Assembly (NCBI RefSeq): GCF_003390395.1
Contig: NZ_QUOV01000001.1
Coordinates: 1,054,001-1,118,000, forward strand
Direction: 5' to 3'
DNA from: Thalassotalea euphylliae
GTDB taxonomy: Bacteria > Pseudomonadota > Gammaproteobacteria > Enterobacterales > Alteromonadaceae
Length of the DNA stretch: 64,000 bases
Positions 10,138 to 18,740 of this stretch are shown in pieces. Position 1 is the first letter of the stretch, and each line of letters starts with the position of its first letter. The notes under the pieces were generated by a model, which was given only the letters and a program-made list of their open reading frames with translations, did not search any database and was not told the origin of the DNA. A program made the position numbers and the translations under genes.

Positions 10138-11388
10138 TTAAGACAACTCTTGTTGATATTGCTTGCGATAACGTTTGGTTAGCTTAGCTTTATTGAGCTG
10201 ATCTTTAACAAGGCAGCACAGTGCCGACGGATATAGGTTCGGTTTCTTACCTTGGCCTAAACGTTTAAGCTGCTGTTTTACAATCGCCATCGTGGCTGCG
10301 CCGCTCAGCGTTTTATCATTCCAGTTAACCACGGGTAATGGGCTGACGTAATCCGGTTGCTTTTGCCACTTATTTGGCAGTTGTGGCGTCATCGCCAATG
10401 CGGTTGCCATGCCAATTAGCTGAATATTTTCAGCCAGTGCTTGCTCTGCAATGGCAAGGCGTTTAACGCCACCTGTCACCATAATCGGCATTGTAGCCTT
10501 AGCTGCTAGTTGGCTCGCAAATGATAAAAAATAAGCTTCTCGCGCAAGTGTTCTTTCATCTGCACTGCGACCCTGCATGGCAGGAGCTTCATAGCTTCCA
10601 CCTGATACTTCGATAAAGTCCAGATTGTAGGGAGCCAACATTTCAAGCACTTGCTCAGCATCATCAATATCAAAACCGCCTCTTTGGAAATCGGCTGAGT
10701 TGAGTTTTACCGACACAATAAAATGCTCATCGACATTGGCTTTGATGAGTTTAACGGTTTCAACCAAAATACGGGCACGATTTTCAATGCTGCCGCCCCA
10801 ACGATCGTTTCGCTTGTTGGTTAGTGGAGATAAGAATTGGCTGAGCAAGTAACCATGAGCCGCGTGAATTTCAACACCGTCAAAGCCAGCTTGTTGCGCA
10901 CGCTGGGCGGTAATTGCAAAGCGGTTGATAACGTCTTGAATATCATCTTCGCTCATTGGTGTTGGTTTAGGGAACATATGACTGTGCTTACCCATGTCCA
11001 TTGCGATGTCTGATGGTGAAATCGCTTTACCGCCTAAATTTTTGAAGACTTGTCTACCCGGGTGATTGATCTGCATTACCACTTTTGTATCGCCGTGTTT
11101 TGCCGCTTGTGCCCAAGTGCGAAAGGCAGTTAAGTCGGTTTCTGCTTCCAGCGCTACGCCACCAGGTCCAGTCATGGCAAGATGATCAACCATTACATTC
11201 CCCGTAATAATCATACCAACACCACCTTGTGCCCAAGTGCTATATAGGCGCATTAATTCAGTGCTCGGCAGTTGATTATCGGTCGCCATGTTCTCTTCCA
11301 TCGCGGCTTTTACCAAACGGTTTTTCACTTGAATGCCACTGCTAAGCTCAAGCGGCGAATAGATTGGCGAAGTATTGGGAGATTTCAT
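10138..11388 (-). CDS. NADH:flavin oxidoreductase, old yellow enzyme family
   Basis: A 416-residue TIM-barrel FMN enzyme. Typical elements: the N-terminal NRLVKAAMEENMA, the substrate-binding region QINHPGRQ, the HAAHGYLLSQFLSPLTNKRNDRWGG signature (H-x-x-H and the NxRxDxYGG variant), and C-terminal phosphate-binding MVTGGVK ... IGMATALA. It lacks the Fe-S and second flavin domains of 2,4-dienoyl-CoA reductase, so it is a plain OYE-like ene-reductase. The physiological substrate cannot be told from sequence. Confidence 0.9.
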   Translation of the reverse strand: MKSPNTSPIYSPLELSSGIQVKNRLVKAAMEENMATDNQLPSTELMRLYSTWAQGGVGMIITGNVMVDHLAMTGPGGVALEAETDLTAFRTWAQAAKHGDTKVVMQINHPGRQVFKNLGGKAISPSDIAMDMGKHSHMFPKPTPMSEDDIQDVINRFAITAQRAQQAGFDGVEIHAAHGYLLSQFLSPLTNKRNDRWGGSIENRARILVETVKLIKANVDEHFIVSVKLNSADFQRGGFDIDDAEQVLEMLAPYNLDFIEVSGGSYEAPAMQGRSADERTLAREAYFLSFASQLAAKATMPIMVTGGVKRLAIAEQALAENIQLIGMATALAMTPQLPNKWQKQPDYVSPLPVVNWNDKTLSGAATMAIVKQQLKRLGQGKKPNLYPSALCCLVKDQLNKAKLTKRYRKQYQQELS

Positions 11389-11514
11389 TTAGGTAGTTAC
11401 GTTATTGTTATCATTATAGATTGCTAAATAATAACCAGTTTATGCAAAATGCCTAGCAGTTTTATGCTTTGAGCTAGATATTGGATCCCTATTTTAAAAG
11501 CTAGGGTTCAAAGG

Positions 11515-11994
11515 CTAAGGTTTAAAGTCAGCTTGTTCATGCATTAACAGTTTTGCTTTTAATGCCAAACCACCAGCGTAACCTGTTAGTTTTTTGTTAG
11601 CACCAATCACTCGATGGCAAGGAATAATCAACGCAATTGGATTTGCACCATTTGCTGTGCCAACTGCTCGCACCGCTTTTTCATTATTAATGCTTTTTGC
11701 TAACCAGCCGTAACTGACGGTTTTACCAAAAGGAATTTCTGTGAGTGCTTGCCATACCGTTTGTTGAAACGGAGTGCCTTGTGGGGCAAGTGCTAAATCA
11801 AATTGTGTTCTTTGCCCAGCAAAGTACTCGGTTAATTGTTGTGTAACTTCGCTAAATTGCTTATCGCTTTGCGTTGAGTTTTGGGCGAACTGTATCGGCG
11901 CAGCACCTTGCTGAAAGGCGAGTGCAGTGATGCCGTCATCATTGGCGGTGATTGCTATCTCACCTAGCGGTGAGTGGTAAATAGTGTGGTACAT
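11515..11994 (-). CDS. ogt: Methylated-DNA-protein cysteine methyltransferase
   Basis: A 159-residue suicide repair protein that transfers O6-alkyl groups from guanine to its own Cys. The acceptor is C126 in IIPCHRVIG, followed by the KLTGYAGG loop; the HTH region is TPFQQTVWQALTEIPFGKTVSYG. The length fits stand-alone Ogt. It starts 95 bp after the stop of the Ada/AlkA fusion gene on the same strand, so the two form an alkylation-repair pair and supply together what E. coli splits among Ada and AlkA. Confidence 0.95.
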   Translation of the reverse strand: MYHTIYHSPLGEIAITANDDGITALAFQQGAAPIQFAQNSTQSDKQFSEVTQQLTEYFAGQRTQFDLALAPQGTPFQQTVWQALTEIPFGKTVSYGWLAKSINNEKAVRAVGTANGANPIALIIPCHRVIGANKKLTGYAGGLALKAKLLMHEQADFKP

Positions 11995-12089
11995 AGCGCT
12001 GATCCTGAGTTTAGTCGTTTTTGCTTTAGTAATTAGTTTCAGTAACTGGTTTTAGTCATTTTGTTAGTTATGTTTTTTAGTTATCCAGA

Positions 12090-13565
12090 TTATTGCGCTT
12101 TGAGCGATAGCCAAAGGTATAAAGTTGCGTATGCTCGCCACGGTTGCCATTGCTCGGCGCGTGCCAATATCTGCTTCACATTGGGCTTATTATCTTCAAC
12201 TGTAAGAGCCTTGATGACCCCAAGGTCACTGGCTGGAAAAGCATTTGGGTCACTTAAACCGCGCATTGCAAGGTAGTTTACTGTCCATGGACCAATACCT
12301 TTAAGCTCCACCAGTGTTTTGGTCAGCTCATCAAGCGATTGGTAATCGGTAAATAATGCTTCGTTTTGTTGATAAAACTCAACCCAGCGAATAAGTGTAT
12401 CAATGCGAGACTGCGTCAATCCAAGCCCCGCGAAATCAGCCATTTTAAGATCACTAACCGATGGGAAGCACTTATTCAACTCGGGGTGGTTTATCGATAG
12501 TGGTTGCCCGTATTTTTCAGCAATACGACCCGCATAGGTAGTAGCTGCTTTAACCGAAATTTGTTGACCGAGAATAGCGCGAATAGAGAACTCGAAAATG
12601 TCCCAGCAGCCAGGCAGGCGAATCCCTGGATTTTGCTCAATTTGTTTTGCCAATAGCTGATCACAAGCCAGGTGTTGGTGAATTGCATCCATATCTGCGT
12701 CTAAATCAAATAACTTTCGCACTTTGGCAATCACTTGGTCGAGCACGGATAGATCATCAAGCGCGACAGTTAGTTTTAACGCATGCTTATCAGCAACATC
12801 TGTTACGCTTATCCAGCCAGCCACTTCGCCGAGTAAAATACTTCGCTGATAGGTGTGCGCGCCAACAATTTCGACACCAGGTAGTTGACGAAGCCTGAAA
12901 AATTCAAGCATGGCCTGCCAATCAAAAGGCGGGCGGTAACTGAGCAATACGGAAATTTCGCTACCTTGTAGCTTTTTGCTCAACCGATTGCGAACTTGTT
13001 GAGGCGTTTCTTGATAAGTAGCTTTTACTGCCTCGTTGAATCGTCGAATACTGGTAAAGCCAGCAGCAAAGCAGACATCAGCAATCGGTAAGTTAGTGCC
13101 CGTGAGCAGTTGTCGGGCCTTTAGTAGCTTTTGATGTTGGGCGTACTTACTCGGTGGCAAGCCAAAATGCTGTGAAAATAACCGCCTTGCTTGGCGCTCT
13201 GAAATGTCAAAACGTGTTGCCAGCTCGCTGAGTGATAATCCTTCTTCAATAGCATCTGCTAGCTGCTGAATTGCTGGGGCGAGCTTTTGTGCAGGCGCTA
13301 ATTCTGGTAAACAGCGCTTACAGGGCATGTAGCCAGCGTTTTGCGCTTGCGCTGCGGTGTGAAAATAACGAACATTTTCCTCTTTGGGCGCGCGTGCAGG
13401 GCAAATGGGACGACAGAAAATGCCAGTAGTTAGCACTGCGGTATAAAATTTACCATCAAATCGGGCATCTTTGCTTAGTCGAGCCCGCTGACAAACATCT
13501 GGGTTGAGTTCAGATTCGCAGCTTAAGCTGTTGTCAGGTGAAGAAACATCGTCCAAGCGAAGCAT
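12090..13565 (-). CDS. Ada-type sensor/AraC regulator fused to AlkA 3-methyladenine glycosylase
   Basis: A 491-residue three-part protein. Residues about 20-95 form the Ada methylphosphotriester-sensing zinc domain, with Cys ligands C51, C55, C82 and C85. Residues about 100-190 are an AraC-type double helix-turn-helix (LSLSELATRFDISERQARRLFSQHFG ... VCFAAGFTSIRRFNEAVK). Residues about 200-491 are AlkA: N-terminal domain, then the HhH-GPD (LKGIGPWTVNYLAMRG) with catalytic D447. It would sense methylated DNA backbone, activate its own operon and excise alkylated bases. The Ada methyltransferase domain is missing but ogt lies directly downstream. Confidence 0.93.
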   Translation of the reverse strand: MLRLDDVSSPDNSLSCESELNPDVCQRARLSKDARFDGKFYTAVLTTGIFCRPICPARAPKEENVRYFHTAAQAQNAGYMPCKRCLPELAPAQKLAPAIQQLADAIEEGLSLSELATRFDISERQARRLFSQHFGLPPSKYAQHQKLLKARQLLTGTNLPIADVCFAAGFTSIRRFNEAVKATYQETPQQVRNRLSKKLQGSEISVLLSYRPPFDWQAMLEFFRLRQLPGVEIVGAHTYQRSILLGEVAGWISVTDVADKHALKLTVALDDLSVLDQVIAKVRKLFDLDADMDAIHQHLACDQLLAKQIEQNPGIRLPGCWDIFEFSIRAILGQQISVKAATTYAGRIAEKYGQPLSINHPELNKCFPSVSDLKMADFAGLGLTQSRIDTLIRWVEFYQQNEALFTDYQSLDELTKTLVELKGIGPWTVNYLAMRGLSDPNAFPASDLGVIKALTVEDNKPNVKQILARAEQWQPWRAYATLYLWLSLKAQ

Positions 13566-13897
13566 AGTGATTTAGTCAGCAACTTGTGTTTCGTTCAGTG
13601 TATCAAAAAAACAAAATTGCACTGGCGGAAATCGGCCATCTATTCAGTATTAGCGTTCAACTTATTCTACGATTCAACGCCCGAATCTGGTTTACCTGTT
13701 GCGATATGTAAACAGGCTGGGTAATAGTTACACAGCTCATTATGTAGTTGTTGCTAAATTGTTAATTAATCGAGCAAAAGTCGGGATTTTATTGACAAGT
13801 TTTTCAAACTCGCTATAAAAGGTGTTTAATCTGTATGCTTTGCCGTGCCATTGAATAAAATACGTGCAAGCTGCGAGTCCTTTTTCGAGCGTATGGA
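13566..13897 (+). promoter_or_regulatory. Divergent intergenic region with sigma-70 promoter for the kinase gene
   Basis: This 332-bp region separates the Ada/AlkA gene (minus) from the sensor kinase (plus). A good plus-strand promoter is seen: -35 TTGACA at 13792-13797, a 16-bp spacer and -10 TATAAA at 13814-13819, with transcription expected near 13826. I see no clear operator or terminator in the remainder. Confidence 0.65.
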
Positions 13898-15490
13898 ATG
13901 CCAATGAGTGACATGTTTTACTATGACAATAGATTAAGTCGACGCGTACTCGGCTATATTCTACTGTGCAGTGTAATTTTGTCGCTAGTCTCTACCACCA
14001 TTCAGCTTTATTCCGATTACAACGATTCCCTAGAGCGACTCGAACAACGCTTTAATAATATTGAAACCAGCTATATTCCCTCCATGGCGACGAGCTTGTG
14101 GGATTTTAATAAGTCGTTGATGGAGCAGCAAATCAAAGGTATTGCTGACCTGCCAGATATTTCTTACGTGAAAGTGATTACTGATTTAGGCAGTAGTTAT
14201 GAAGTAGGGGATGAAGACGCAATAGTTAAAGAGCTATATCGCAACTATCAAATAAATTACGGTGAGAATGAAATTGGTGTTTTGGAAGTGTACGCCAATT
14301 ATGAAGATATATATCAGCGCTTATGGCAAAAAGCGGGTGTTATTATCGCCACTGAAACCATTAAAATTTTTATTGTTACCTTCGTTATTATGTTGGTGGG
14401 ACACTGGCTTGTTGCCCGCCATATCTATCGCATTACTGACTATGCACAGCAGCTTGCAACCGACAATTTAGACGTAAGCTTGACGTTGGATGGTCGACGC
14501 AAAAATAAAGATGAACTCGACATTCTAGTCGATGCAATCAACACCATGCGTCTGCGCATCAAGCAAGACATTGTTAAACTTGAAGAAGCAGAAAACGCTT
14601 TGCTTAGTTTAAATGGTGAATTGGAAGTTAAGGTGTTTGACCGCACTGCTAAGCTGCAAGAGAGTAATGCCCAGCTTCAGCAATCACTCGATGATTTAAC
14701 CTTGGCAAAAGACCAATTAGTGCAGTCAGAAAAAATGGCATCACTTGGTCAACTGGTCGCAGGTGTGGCGCATGAGGTGAATACACCGCTCGGTATCTGC
14801 GTGACTTCAATTACTGCATTGAAAGAAAAAGTCGATGCATTGAAAAAGGCAGTTGATGATCAAGAGCTGACCAAGTCGCAATTGTCAGACACGTTAGATC
14901 TGTTAACGGAATACCAGCAGATTATTGAGCGTAGTTTGAATAAATCTGTTGAACTGATCCGTGGCTTTAAGTCTGTGGCGGTTGAACAACATACAGATCC
15001 TGAGCACAAAATTAATTTAGCGCAACATGTTAATGATGTGGTGAACACAGTGAAAACCATGTTTAAGCGCAAGAAATACAACATTCATATCGATTTAGAT
15101 AAAGACTTTGAATTTGTGACTTTCCCCAGTGCTTGGAACCAAATTCTGACGAACTTTTTAATGAATTCCCATATTCATGGTTTTGAAGGGCGTGACGAGG
15201 GTGAAATTTCGATTAAATTCTCTGAGAACAACGGGTATCTCACCATGCTTTATCAAGACAACGGTCACGGCATTGATGCTGAATTAAAGAAAACTATTTT
15301 TGACCCATTCGTTACTACTAAACGTGGTCAAGGTGGTTCGGGGCTAGGCTTAAATATTGTGTTTAACTTAGTGCACTCTAAACTGGGCGGCACAATAACT
15401 TGCCCAGATGTAGACGCTGGATGTTGTTTCAAGGTTAAAGTGCCAGTTGAGTTTGTTGAAAAGGCCGTTTTTAAAGAATCTATGGCCTAA
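13898..15490 (+). CDS. Membrane sensor histidine kinase (orphan)
   Basis: A 530-residue kinase. An N-terminal membrane helix (about 17-37) and a second one (about 147-172) bracket a periplasmic sensor of roughly 110 residues with the SLWDFNKSLMEQQIKGIADLPDISYVKV motif common in Alteromonadales kinases. Then come a HAMP segment, a coiled coil (about 225-280), the HisKA box with phospho-acceptor H292 (AGVAHEVNTPLG), and an HATPase with N, G1 (DNGHGID) and G2 (GGSGLGL) boxes. There is no receiver domain and no response regulator nearby, so its partner is elsewhere. ATG codons at 13904 and 13913 are alternative starts. Confidence 0.92.
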   Translation: MPMSDMFYYDNRLSRRVLGYILLCSVILSLVSTTIQLYSDYNDSLERLEQRFNNIETSYIPSMATSLWDFNKSLMEQQIKGIADLPDISYVKVITDLGSSYEVGDEDAIVKELYRNYQINYGENEIGVLEVYANYEDIYQRLWQKAGVIIATETIKIFIVTFVIMLVGHWLVARHIYRITDYAQQLATDNLDVSLTLDGRRKNKDELDILVDAINTMRLRIKQDIVKLEEAENALLSLNGELEVKVFDRTAKLQESNAQLQQSLDDLTLAKDQLVQSEKMASLGQLVAGVAHEVNTPLGICVTSITALKEKVDALKKAVDDQELTKSQLSDTLDLLTEYQQIIERSLNKSVELIRGFKSVAVEQHTDPEHKINLAQHVNDVVNTVKTMFKRKKYNIHIDLDKDFEFVTFPSAWNQILTNFLMNSHIHGFEGRDEGEISIKFSENNGYLTMLYQDNGHGIDAELKKTIFDPFVTTKRGQGGSGLGLNIVFNLVHSKLGGTITCPDVDAGCCFKVKVPVEFVEKAVFKESMA

Positions 15491-15548
15491 ATTTCCGCTA
15501 TGTCAGCTTCAAGGTTGTTCAAACTATCATTATTAATGACAGGTACAA

Positions 15549-15558
15549 TTGTATACTA
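15549..15558. promoter_or_regulatory. Candidate GntR/FCD operator
   Basis: TTGTATACTA fits the FadR-subfamily consensus TNGT-N(0-3)-ACNA. It lies 96 bp before the GntR-family gene, where an autoregulatory site would be expected. Short degenerate motif, so weak evidence alone. Confidence 0.4.
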
Positions 15559-15653
15559 AGACATCGTTTACTAATACATAAACGCACCGTGCTCATTAAC
15601 GACTTCACACTATTTTCCACACTAATAACAATAAATAAGAAAGGAAATCCAAT

Positions 15654-16322
15654 ATGGCAATCGTATACAAGACAAGGACGCAACTTGTAGTAGAGACCAT
15701 TCGAGAAAAAATTCTAAGTGGTGAAATTACCGCTGGCCAGCCTTTGCGCCAAGCAGCGCTTGCCGAAGAACTAAATGTTAGCCGTATTCCGGTGCGCGAA
15801 GCCTTGTTGCAATTAGAAGCAGAAGGACTAGTCGCTTTTGAACCGCACAAAGGTGCAACGGCAACTGAATTAAACGTTGACCAAGTTGATGAGTTATTTG
15901 AACTTAGAGCAATGCTTGAAGCAGATTTACTCGCCGCATCGATTCCAAACTTGTCAGAAGAAGACTTGCGAGAAGCGAAAGTGTTATTGGACAAATTGGA
16001 AAACGCGTTAGGGAAAGAAAATGCTGCCAACACTTGGAGTCAACTTAATTCCGACTACCACAATTGCTTATATTCAGCGGCCGACAGACCACAAACCCAA
16101 GACTTAGTCGATACGTTAAATAAGAATGCTGATCGCTACATTCGTATGCACTTGCTATGGGCTGGGGGGATTTCCAAAGCTGAGTCTGAGCACAATGATA
16201 TTTTGGGCTTATGCCAGGCGGGTAATGTGGAAGGTGCGGTTGCGGTATTGAAACAGCACATCTTGGGCTCTCGCGATGAAATCAAAGCGTTTTTACTCGC
16301 TCGAGAAAAAAGCAATAAGTAA
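15654..16322 (+). CDS. GntR-family transcriptional regulator, FCD subfamily
   Basis: A 222-residue regulator. The N-terminal winged helix is typical GntR (VVETIREKILSGEITAGQPLRQAALAEELNVSRIPVREALLQLEAEGLV). The C-terminal all-helical FCD domain shows the metal/ligand residues: D and H in LNSDYHNCLYSAAD, and H in SEHNDILGLC. Such regulators sense small organic acids or sugar acids. It is followed by the SulP gene 287 bp away, which has its own promoter, so a regulatory link is possible but not shown. Confidence 0.9.
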   Translation: MAIVYKTRTQLVVETIREKILSGEITAGQPLRQAALAEELNVSRIPVREALLQLEAEGLVAFEPHKGATATELNVDQVDELFELRAMLEADLLAASIPNLSEEDLREAKVLLDKLENALGKENAANTWSQLNSDYHNCLYSAADRPQTQDLVDTLNKNADRYIRMHLLWAGGISKAESEHNDILGLCQAGNVEGAVAVLKQHILGSRDEIKAFLLAREKSNK

Positions 16323-16394
16323 AAAGTTTTAAATAACATTGCCTTGGCAGTTTTTATTAACGTATTTGTTGGTAATTACTAACTTGGGCTCTGA

Positions 16395-16423
16395 TTGACA
16401 TTTTTCATACAAATCTATAGTAT
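16395..16423 (+). promoter_or_regulatory. Sigma-70 promoter of the SulP gene
   Basis: -35 TTGACA (16395-16400), a 17-bp spacer and -10 TAGTAT (16418-16423), followed by a TCTCGCCC discriminator. It predicts a leader of about 180 nt before the SulP start codon. Confidence 0.65.
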
Positions 16424-16473
16424 TCTCGCCCTTAAAACGACCAGTAATTTAAGTTTTAACCGCCAATGCTTTA

Positions 16474-16515
16474 TGGTTGCCCGCCAACCAGAATATGGCG
16501 ATTTTGCTGGTTTTT
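16474..16515 (+). promoter_or_regulatory. Attenuator-like leader with two exclusive hairpins
   Basis: TGGTTG (16474-16479) pairs with CAACCA (16485-16490) around a 5-nt loop. The overlapping AACCAG (16486-16491) also pairs with CTGGTT (16507-16512), which is followed by a T run. The two stems cannot form together, and the second resembles a terminator. This is the layout of a riboswitch or attenuator expression platform; no known aptamer was recognised. Confidence 0.4.
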
Positions 16516-16609
16516 GACTACTTTTGTTAGCCATAACTTAAGTGGTTATTGCAAGTCATAGCAAGCCATTGCTAATCACATTTTCACTAACTTTTTACAC
16601 GAGAATACG

Positions 16610-18166
16610 ATGTTTGAAATTCATGCGAGTAAGGTTTCAAGCCTGAAAAATGATGTTCTATCAGGTTTGACCGTGGCATTGGCATTGGTGCCAGAGGCAG
16701 TTGCATTTGCCTTTGTTGCTGGTGTTGAGCCGTTAGTCGGCCTTTATGCTGCCTTTATGGTGGGACTTATCACTTCAATTTTTGGTGGCCGCCCTGGTAT
16801 GATTTCTGGGGCAACAGGTGCCATGGCAGTAGTGATGGTAAGTCTTGTTGCTTTGCATGGCGTGCAATACCTATTTGCGACCGTAGTGCTCACCGGTATA
16901 CTGCAAATACTCGCTGGTATATTCAAACTTGGTAAGTTTATTCGCTTAGTGCCACACCCAGTGATGCTGGGCTTTGTTAACGGTTTGGCGATTGTTATTT
17001 TCCTTGCTCAACTTGGTCAGTTTAAAGTGGCAAACGAAGAAGGTATTTTCGTGTGGATGCAAGGCAATCAGTTGGCCACAATGGCGGGCTTAATTGCGTT
17101 AACAATGGCTATTATTCACTTCTTACCTAAGCTAACGAAAGCGGTGCCATCATCATTAGTCGCTATTATTGTGGTGACTTTATTGGCGCAAAGCCTAGAT
17201 TTAGATGCTCGCACAGTTGTTGATTACGTTCGAGATATGACTAACGACCCAGCAGCAACAATTGCTGGTGGCTTACCGCAATTTGCGATTCCAGAAGTAC
17301 CATTTACCTTTGAAACATTGCGAATTATCTTCCCATTTGCGTTAGTACTTGCCGCTATCGGCTTAATTGAATCACTACTAACGCTAACGCTTATTGACGA
17401 GCTAACAGGCACTCGTGGTCGTGGTAACAAAGAGTGTATCGCGCAAGGTGCATCAAATACTGTAAACGGCTTTTTCGGTGCCATGGGTGGTTGTGCCATG
17501 ATTGGTCAATCAATGATTAATGTGAACTCTGGTGGTCGTGGCCGAGCTTCAGGTATCACTGCGGCACTTGGCTTGCTTGGTATTATCTTGTTTGCATCTA
17601 GCTTAATTGAACAAATTCCATTGGCAGCGCTAGTTGGTGTCATGTTTATTGTAGTCATTGGTACTTTCGAATGGTCAAGCTTCCGCATTATGCGTAAAGT
17701 ACCAAAGGCTGATGCTTTTGTTATCGTGCTAGTATCTGGTGTTACGGTTGCTACTGACTTAGCCGTCGCAGTAATTGTTGGTGTTATTGTCTCAGCGTTA
17801 GTATTTGCTTGGGAGCATGCTAAACACGTAAATGTTAGACGCTCTGTTAACAACCAAGGTTCAACAGTATACGAAGTTAATGGCCCATTATTCTTCGGTT
17901 CTGTATCTAGCTTCCTTGATCAGTTTGATATGGAAAACGATTCAAACGACGTTATTGTTGAATTTAAAAACTCTCGTGTTGCTGACCACTCTGCGATTGA
18001 AGCGATTGATACTTTAGCCGAACGCTATATTGCTCGTGGTAAAACCATGCATTTAGTGCACTTAAGCTCAGAGTGTAAGCAGCTACTAGAAAAAGCAGGC
18101 GACTTGGTTGAAGTGAATGTGATTGAAGATCCTGATTATCACATTGCCACCGACAAACTTGCCTAA
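16610..18166 (+). CDS. SulP/SLC26-family anion transporter with STAS domain
   Basis: A 518-residue inner-membrane permease with about 12-14 hydrophobic segments and the SulP signature near the N-terminus ([27 protein letters not shown]), [14 protein letters not shown], and a core ending near residue 400. The C-terminal 110 residues form a STAS domain ([19 protein letters not shown] ... [20 protein letters not shown]). Family substrates are sulfate, bicarbonate or dicarboxylates; without a linked carbonic anhydrase or sulfate-assimilation gene the anion is undecided, although this short type is often annotated as a bicarbonate/sulfate carrier. Confidence 0.9.
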   Translation: MFEIHASKVSSLKNDVLSGLTVALALVPEAVAFAFVAGVEPLVGLYAAFMVGLITSIFGGRPGMISGATGAMAVVMVSLVALHGVQYLFATVVLTGILQILAGIFKLGKFIRLVPHPVMLGFVNGLAIVIFLAQLGQFKVANEEGIFVWMQGNQLATMAGLIALTMAIIHFLPKLTKAVPSSLVAIIVVTLLAQSLDLDARTVVDYVRDMTNDPAATIAGGLPQFAIPEVPFTFETLRIIFPFALVLAAIGLIESLLTLTLIDELTGTRGRGNKECIAQGASNTVNGFFGAMGGCAMIGQSMINVNSGGRGRASGITAALGLLGIILFASSLIEQIPLAALVGVMFIVVIGTFEWSSFRIMRKVPKADAFVIVLVSGVTVATDLAVAVIVGVIVSALVFAWEHAKHVNVRRSVNNQGSTVYEVNGPLFFGSVSSFLDQFDMENDSNDVIVEFKNSRVADHSAIEAIDTLAERYIARGKTMHLVHLSSECKQLLEKAGDLVEVNVIEDPDYHIATDKLA

Positions 18167-18177
18167 TAAGTTGGTTG

Positions 18178-18199
18178 AGCGCTGACATAGTGCAGCGCT
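18178..18199 (+). terminator. Possible terminator after the SulP gene
   Basis: AGCGCTG (18178-18184) and CAGCGCT (18193-18199) form a 7-bp stem with an 8-nt loop directly after the SulP stop. The following T run is weak (TTTAGC), so it may be a transcript-stabilising hairpin instead. Confidence 0.45.
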
Positions 18200-18207
18200 T
18201 TAGCTTG

Positions 18208-18245
18208 CTATACTTGCCTAAATACGAGATGTTAGGCAGGTATAG
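18208..18245. repeat. 14-bp inverted repeat (stable hairpin)
   Basis: CTATACTTGCCTAA (18208-18221) pairs with TTAGGCAGGTATAG (18232-18245), with a single G-U pair and a 10-nt loop. It has no T run, so it does not look like a terminator. It lies between the SulP gene and the DUF1289 gene. Confidence 0.7.
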
Positions 18246-18296
18246 TGGCTTATTTGCTCCATTAAATTTTGCTACATCAAATAATGTAGAGAAAGT

Positions 18297-18692
18297 ATGC
18301 AATTAGAGTTTTTTGACGTTCCTAGCCCTTGTATTGGTGTTTGCCAATCAGACGAAAAAGGGCACTGTTTGGGCTGTTTTCGCACTCGCGAAGAACGACA
18401 GCAGTGGATTACTTTATCTTCCGACGATAAGCAAAAAGTCATTAAGCGCTGTGTGCAACGTAAGAAACGCAAAGACAAAGCTAAGCTAACTCCAAGCAAT
18501 CCATTGCAAAATAGTTCGGTAAAAAGCAGCTCAGTGCAAAACAGTTCCGCAGAGTCTTCTTCTCAGACATCACAAGAACAAGCTGAACAACAAATTATTC
18601 AACCATCCTTACTTGATCCAACACCCAAAAGCACAGCTAAAACTACCACTTCGTCAAACGATGAGATGGACTTTGGTGATTTTGAACTTTAG
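18297..18692 (+). CDS. DUF1289 family protein with a polar Ser/Gln-rich tail
   Basis: A 131-residue protein. Residues 6-55 are a DUF1289 domain with its Cys set (PSPCIGVCQSDEKGHCLGCFRTREERQQWI ... VIKRCVQR), probably a small metal- or Fe-S-binding module. The second half is low complexity, rich in Ser, Gln and Thr (repeated NSS and KSS motifs), and ends in DEMDFGDFEL. Most DUF1289 proteins lack such a tail. Function is unknown. Confidence 0.85.
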   Translation: MQLEFFDVPSPCIGVCQSDEKGHCLGCFRTREERQQWITLSSDDKQKVIKRCVQRKKRKDKAKLTPSNPLQNSSVKSSSVQNSSAESSSQTSQEQAEQQIIQPSLLDPTPKSTAKTTTSSNDEMDFGDFEL

Positions 18693-18740
18693 TTTTCAGC
18701 TTTACTAATCAGCTTTATCAGTCAGCTTTGCCATTCTGCT

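Noticed and set aside
12061..12276. Plus-strand frame overlapping the end of the Ada/AlkA gene
   Set aside because: Antisense shadow of the AlkA domain with no start signal.
15605..16033. 142-codon minus-strand frame opposite the GntR regulator
   Set aside because: Antisense shadow: low-complexity Ser/Ala composition and no ribosome site.
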